DNA of 9,747 nt from Kiritimatiellia bacterium (GTDB lineage: Bacteria > Verrucomicrobiota > Kiritimatiellia > RFP12 > UBA1067). Position 1 is the stretch's first letter, and each line of letters opens with the position of its first letter. The stretch spans positions 1 to 9,747 of the forward strand of contig JAFVCR010000198.1 of the NCBI GenBank assembly GCA_017479035.1, in the 5' to 3' direction. The notes below the pieces were generated by a model. That model was not told the DNA's origin. It ran no database searches and saw only the letters and a program-made list of their open reading frames with translations. The position numbers and the translations under genes are program-made. Of the stretch, positions 6,859 through 9,747 are shown in pieces.

Positions 6859-9261
6859 ATGAATTTGAAAGTTGTTGTTTTCCGGTTGTTGTGCGTTGCT
6901 GCAGGTGCGGCGGTGGCGCACGAGCCGCAAGCAGTGCAATTCCCGCTTGGCGCGGTGACGCTGAACGGAGGACCGATGCTGGCGCGGCGCAATATCGACG
7001 AGAAGTATCTTCTCGACATTGTGGATGCCGACCGGCTCTTGGCCGGATTCCGTGAAATCGCCGGGCTGCCGCAGAAGGCTGCGAGGTATCCCAACAGATG
7101 GGAAGGGGGGCAGATAAACGGGCATTCGCTTGGGCATTTTTTGAGTGCTGTATCCGCGTTGCATGCAGTGGCCGGCGATGCAGACACGAAAGCACGGGCC
7201 AAAGCAAAAGCAGATTACATAGTATCTGAACTTGGCGAATGCCAGAAAGCGAACGGAAATGGATTTTTGATGACGTGCCCGCAGAAAATCTATGAACTCG
7301 TGCGGAGCGGGCGTTTCCGGGCGGGCAAGTTCGACATCAACAAATGGTGGGTGCCGAACTATACTTTGCACAAGATTTTTGCGGGTTTGCGCGATGCATA
7401 CAGGTGGACGGGCAACGAGGAGGCTTTGGAGACGGAACGCAGATTGGGCGACTGGTATATCGGCGTGGTTCAGGGGCTTGACGATGACAAGCTTCAAAGG
7501 CTGCTTGTAAGTGAATGGGGTGGACTGAACGAGACATTCGCCGATCTCTACGACGACACGCACGATGCCAGATACCGCGATGCGGCGGAAAAGTATTTCG
7601 ACGATCGCAAGGTGTTCGAGCCTCTCAAGGCAGGCATGGACAATCTCGACGGCAAGCATGCCAATACGCAGATCCCTAAAATGGCGGGATTGGCACGGCT
7701 GTATGAACAGACCGGCAAAGAGGAGTATCGTGCAGCGGTGGAGACGTTTTGGTGCAGCATAACGGAGCGGCGCTCGTTTGCAAACGGAGGGCATTCGGAC
7801 GATGAGCATTTCTTTCCGACAAAGGACAATGCTGCGAAACTCGGTCCGCACAACAATGAAACGTGCAACGTCCACAATATGCTGCGGCTTGCTGCGCATG
7901 TGTTTGGATGGAATCCAGATGCGAAGCATATGGATTTCGTGGAGAGAGCATTGTACAATCAGATTCTCGCGCAGATAGGCCGGGCACCAGGAGAATTCGG
8001 ATATTTTCTGTCGCAGGCTCCGGTGGGCGAGAAAGTGTGGTCAACGCCGGAAGGGGCATGGTGGTGCTGCGTGGGAACCGGCATGGAAAATCCCATGCAC
8101 TATACAGACCATATCTATTACAAAGACCGGAACAATGAGGTTTTGTATGTGAACCTTTTTGTGTCTGCAACTCTTCGCTGGGAAGAGAAGGGGATAGAAG
8201 TAGTCCAGAAGACCGATTTCCCTTGCAATGGCGAAGTAACGCTGAAGGTGGCGGGCATGAAAGATTCCGGCCGATGGACGATGAAAATCCGTGCGCCGTA
8301 TTGGTGTCTTGATCCTGCTGTGGCTGTGAACGGCGAGGCGCAGACAATCGTGAAAGGCGAAGACGGGTATATTGCAATAGACCGCTCTTGGCAGGACGGC
8401 GATACGGTAGCATTGAGTTTGCCGATGAGAATGCATGCCAATTTCCTGCCGGAGACGGACGGGACGCTTGTGGCGTTCATGTACGGACCGCTTGTGCTGG
8501 CGGGGATCACACCTGCTCAAGACGGTATGGCAGACAATGCCAAAAGACGATGGGACGACCATCTTGCCGCACCGGGGAAAACCGGCGAAGCGGCGGCAAC
8601 GGTGGTTACGGACAACATGGAGGCGGCACTTGAAACGTTCAGCCGCAAGAGTGGAACGATGAATTTCACGGCGAAGGGTCTGCTGCGGCCGGTCGATCGC
8701 GATTTCATGCCGTTGATGGATGTATATGAAGAACATTACACGGTGTATTTTCCCGTTTTGGAGCCGCATGCATGGGAGAAGGATGCTGAAAAACTTGCCG
8801 CAGAGCATAGTATGAAAGCGGTGGAAGAGGCGCGATTGGTGGATGAGGTGTTCCCTGGTTTTCAGCAGAGCGAGATCAATCACGACATTGAAGCCGAATT
8901 TTCAGACACCGGCGAGGCTGACGGATTCAAATTCCGCATTGCAACATGTGTGCAAGGGTGCTTCGAATATACGCTTGCAGTGGACGGCGCAAGCGGCAAC
9001 GAACTAGTGGTGCGCTATTTGGGCGAGGGACGCGAATGGGGTTACGACATTCTGGCCGATGGGATTGTTCTTGCTTGCACTGGAGGCTGCGAATTGAAGC
9101 AAGAAAATGTTGTTGAGAAAGTTTATGCATTGCCGCCGGCGGCGACAGATGGTAGAAAGTCAGTGAGAATTGCCATCAGCGGCAAAATAGCAAATGCCGC
9201 CGGAATTTGCTACGTTGCCGTTAGACGCATAGCGGCGAAATCTGTTGATAAAGTAGATTGA
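6859..9261 (+). CDS. Secreted DUF1680 glycoside hydrolase (GH127/GH146), probable beta-L-arabinofuranosidase
   Basis: 800 aa exported enzyme that would release beta-L-arabinofuranose from plant glycans (arabinan, pectin or glycoprotein side chains). Signal peptide 1-20 (cut near AVA/HEP). The (alpha/alpha)6 catalytic domain spans about 28-430, with GHSLGHFLSAVSA (88-100), WWVPNYTLHKIFAGLRDAY (163-181) and HANTQIPK (267-274). The residues of the zinc-thiolate site known from HypBA1 are present: Glu316 (GGHSDDEHF), Glu334 and Cys336 (NNETC), and Cys403/Cys404 (WWCCVGTGMEN), Cys403 matching the nucleophile. Beta-sandwich regions follow; residues ~660-790, starting VDEVFPGFQQSEINHD, look like the C-terminal DUF6805-type domain of this family. 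The overall pattern is nearest the BT_0349-like (GH146) group. The frame is open back to a GTG at 6829, but that lies in the promoter; the ATG at 6859 starts the signal peptide. A strong terminator follows. Confidence 0.9.
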   Translation: MNLKVVVFRLLCVAAGAAVAHEPQAVQFPLGAVTLNGGPMLARRNIDEKYLLDIVDADRLLAGFREIAGLPQKAARYPNRWEGGQINGHSLGHFLSAVSALHAVAGDADTKARAKAKADYIVSELGECQKANGNGFLMTCPQKIYELVRSGRFRAGKFDINKWWVPNYTLHKIFAGLRDAYRWTGNEEALETERRLGDWYIGVVQGLDDDKLQRLLVSEWGGLNETFADLYDDTHDARYRDAAEKYFDDRKVFEPLKAGMDNLDGKHANTQIPKMAGLARLYEQTGKEEYRAAVETFWCSITERRSFANGGHSDDEHFFPTKDNAAKLGPHNNETCNVHNMLRLAAHVFGWNPDAKHMDFVERALYNQILAQIGRAPGEFGYFLSQAPVGEKVWSTPEGAWWCCVGTGMENPMHYTDHIYYKDRNNEVLYVNLFVSATLRWEEKGIEVVQKTDFPCNGEVTLKVAGMKDSGRWTMKIRAPYWCLDPAVAVNGEAQTIVKGEDGYIAIDRSWQDGDTVALSLPMRMHANFLPETDGTLVAFMYGPLVLAGITPAQDGMADNAKRRWDDHLAAPGKTGEAAATVVTDNMEAALETFSRKSGTMNFTAKGLLRPVDRDFMPLMDVYEEHYTVYFPVLEPHAWEKDAEKLAAEHSMKAVEEARLVDEVFPGFQQSEINHDIEAEFSDTGEADGFKFRIATCVQGCFEYTLAVDGASGNELVVRYLGEGREWGYDILADGIVLACTGGCELKQENVVEKVYALPPAATDGRKSVRIAISGKIANAAGICYVAVRRIAAKSVDKVD

Positions 9262-9281
9262 TTGTGCGGTATTTGCTTGCA

Positions 9282-9316
9282 ATGCCGCCGCGCCACTTGG
9301 CGCGGCGGCATGTTTT
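9282..9316 (+). terminator. Rho-independent terminator after the DUF1680 gene
   Basis: A perfect 13-bp GC-rich stem: ATGCCGCCGCGCC (9282-9294), loop ACTT (9295-9298), GGCGCGGCGGCAT (9299-9311), then GTTTTATG. The T run is short (4) but the stem is very strong, and it starts 20 nt after the stop codon at 9259-9261. It should insulate the GH20 gene downstream. Confidence 0.85.
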
Positions 9317-9339
9317 ATGCGGTATTGCACCGGGAGACT

Positions 9340-9490
9340 GACTGATTTAAGCAGTCAAAAATAAATTTCAAGGGCTTGAATTGGTAATTTCAAGAGGTTA
9401 AAATTTTATTTTAAGGGCTTGAAATTTATTTTTAAGCCCTTGGAATGAGCAATTCAAGCAGTCAAAATCAAATTTCAAGCCCTTGAAATT
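9340..9490. repeat. AT-rich array of inverted and direct TTTCAAG/CTTGAAA repeats
   Basis: Bases 9341-9490 are 44/150 G+C (29%), far below the flanking genes. A ~37-bp unit occurs twice as a direct repeat (9346-9382 and 9453-9489, 31 of 37 identical), each holding AAGCAGTCAAAA (9349-9360, 9456-9467) followed by an inverted repeat TTCAAG-GG-CTTGAA (9367-9380) or AATTTCAAG-CC-CTTGAAATT (9471-9490). Nested inverted pairs link the units: GCTTGAATTG 9374-9383 with CAATTCAAGC 9450-9459, AATTTCAAG 9386-9394 with CTTGAAATT 9418-9426, and AAGGGCTT 9413-9420 with AAGCCCTT 9434-9441. A GACTG/CAGTC hairpin (9340-9356) opens it. No reading frame. Function is unknown; a dispersed intergenic repeat or a multi-site operator for the GH20 gene are the main options. 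Confidence 0.8.
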
Positions 9491-9515
9491 CTGTCGCAAC
9501 GATGCATATTCATGC

Positions 9516-9544
9516 TTTCAATATCTGCGGCTATATGGTATAAT
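9516..9544 (+). promoter_or_regulatory. Promoter of the GH20-like gene, leaderless type
   Basis: Extended -10 TGG plus perfect TATAAT (9539-9544), then 6 nt (CGCAGC) and the ATG at 9551. A weak -35 candidate TTTCAA (9516-9521) sits 17 nt upstream of the -10. The discriminator plus start, GCAGCATG, is the same as at the FadL-family gene. The repeat array ends 25 nt upstream of the -35 candidate. Confidence 0.75.
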
Positions 9545-9550
9545 CGCAGC

Positions 9551-9747
9551 ATGTTCTCGAAGCGTGTATATATGTTGGACATATCGCGGGACAAAGTGCC
9601 TACGATGGGAACCTTGCGCTTGATTGTGGATATGCTGGAGCAGGCGGGCTACAATCAGTTCCAACTGTATATGGAGCATACGTTTGCCTACACACGGCAT
9701 CGCGAGATATGGAAGGATGCGGATCCTCTCACGCCTTCCGAGATCCG
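9551..9747 (+). CDS. GH20-like glycoside hydrolase (beta-N-acetylhexosaminidase family), 5' part only
   Basis: 65 codons are visible and the frame runs off the right end. There is no signal peptide, so a cytoplasmic enzyme is likely. The start of a TIM barrel is recognisable: YMLDISRDKVPTMGTL (7-22), then a helix LRLIVDMLEQAGYN and the strand FQLYMEHTFAY (38-48), followed by WKDADPLTPSEI. This matches the beginning of the GH20 catalytic domain in proteins from planctomycetes and verrucomicrobia, which lack the usual N-terminal accessory domain. GH20 enzymes remove terminal GlcNAc or GalNAc from glycans by substrate-assisted catalysis; the catalytic Asp-Glu pair would lie beyond the window, so activity cannot be judged. 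The start is fixed by the promoter 6 nt upstream; the in-frame ATG at 9572 is a weaker alternative. Confidence 0.75.
   Translation, partial: MFSKRVYMLDISRDKVPTMGTLRLIVDMLEQAGYNQFQLYMEHTFAYTRHREIWKDADPLTPSEI

Noticed and set aside
6136..7929. 597-codon open frame on the minus strand spanning the SWIM and DUF1680 genes
   Set aside because: It runs antisense to two well-recognised genes and the promoter between them, and its translation is rich in Arg, His and Cys with no recognisable domain. It is a by-product of codon bias on the coding strand.
9340..9490. CRISPR array
   Set aside because: Repeats are inverted as well as direct, only two 37-bp units exist, they are imperfect, there is no regular unique-spacer pattern and no cas gene is present.

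Overview
The window is one strand-coherent block of bacterial chromosome: all seven protein genes lie on the + strand. It carries two functional themes, cell-envelope maintenance on the left and secreted carbohydrate degradation on the right. The gene content (bacterial alpha-2-macroglobulin plus PBP1C, FadL-type porin, heparinase II/III-like lyase, DUF1680 arabinofuranosidase, planctomycete/verrucomicrobial-style GH20) points to a Gram-negative, polysaccharide-degrading bacterium. A member of the Verrucomicrobiota/Kiritimatiellota/Lentisphaerota group is my best guess. That placement is inference from gene families and promoter style; no marker gene is present.

Layout. 1-426 is the 3' end of an alpha-2-macroglobulin gene, joined by an ATGA overlap to pbpC (423-2348), the classical envelope-guard pair. 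2420-4516 is a secreted heparinase II/III-like protein. 4631-5929 is an OmpP1/FadL-family outer-membrane channel. 6025-6804 is a small SWIM zinc-finger protein. 6859-9261 is a secreted DUF1680 (GH127/GH146) enzyme, closed by a strong hairpin terminator. 9262-9550 is the longest non-coding stretch; it holds the terminator, a 29% GC array of inverted TTTCAAG/CTTGAAA repeats, and a promoter. 9551-9747 is the 5' end of a cytoplasmic GH20-like glycosidase that runs off the window.

The most striking regularity is in the promoters. Every gene downstream of pbpC has a -10 hexamer (TATAAT or TAGAAT) ending 6 or 7 nt before its ATG. Three of the five share TGGTATAAT followed by exactly 6 nt and then ATG. 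Three have a TTG-type -35 hexamer 17 nt upstream of the -10, and a fourth (GH20) has a weaker TTTCAA at the same spacing. Transcription should therefore start on or next to the A of the start codon, giving leaderless mRNAs read from separate single-gene units. Only pbpC appears translationally coupled. This also corrects three starts that a longest-ORF caller would place too far upstream (2336, 5989, 6829).

Working together: alpha-2-macroglobulin and PBP1C would protect and repair the periplasm and peptidoglycan. The lyase and the arabinofuranosidase would act on polysaccharides outside or in the periplasm, the FadL-like channel would admit small hydrophobic compounds, and the GH20-like enzyme would process imported amino-sugar oligomers. 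I see no clear new multi-gene system. The leaderless promoter architecture, the AT-rich repeat array before the GH20 gene, and a direct repeat before the FadL gene are the observations that go beyond ordinary annotation.
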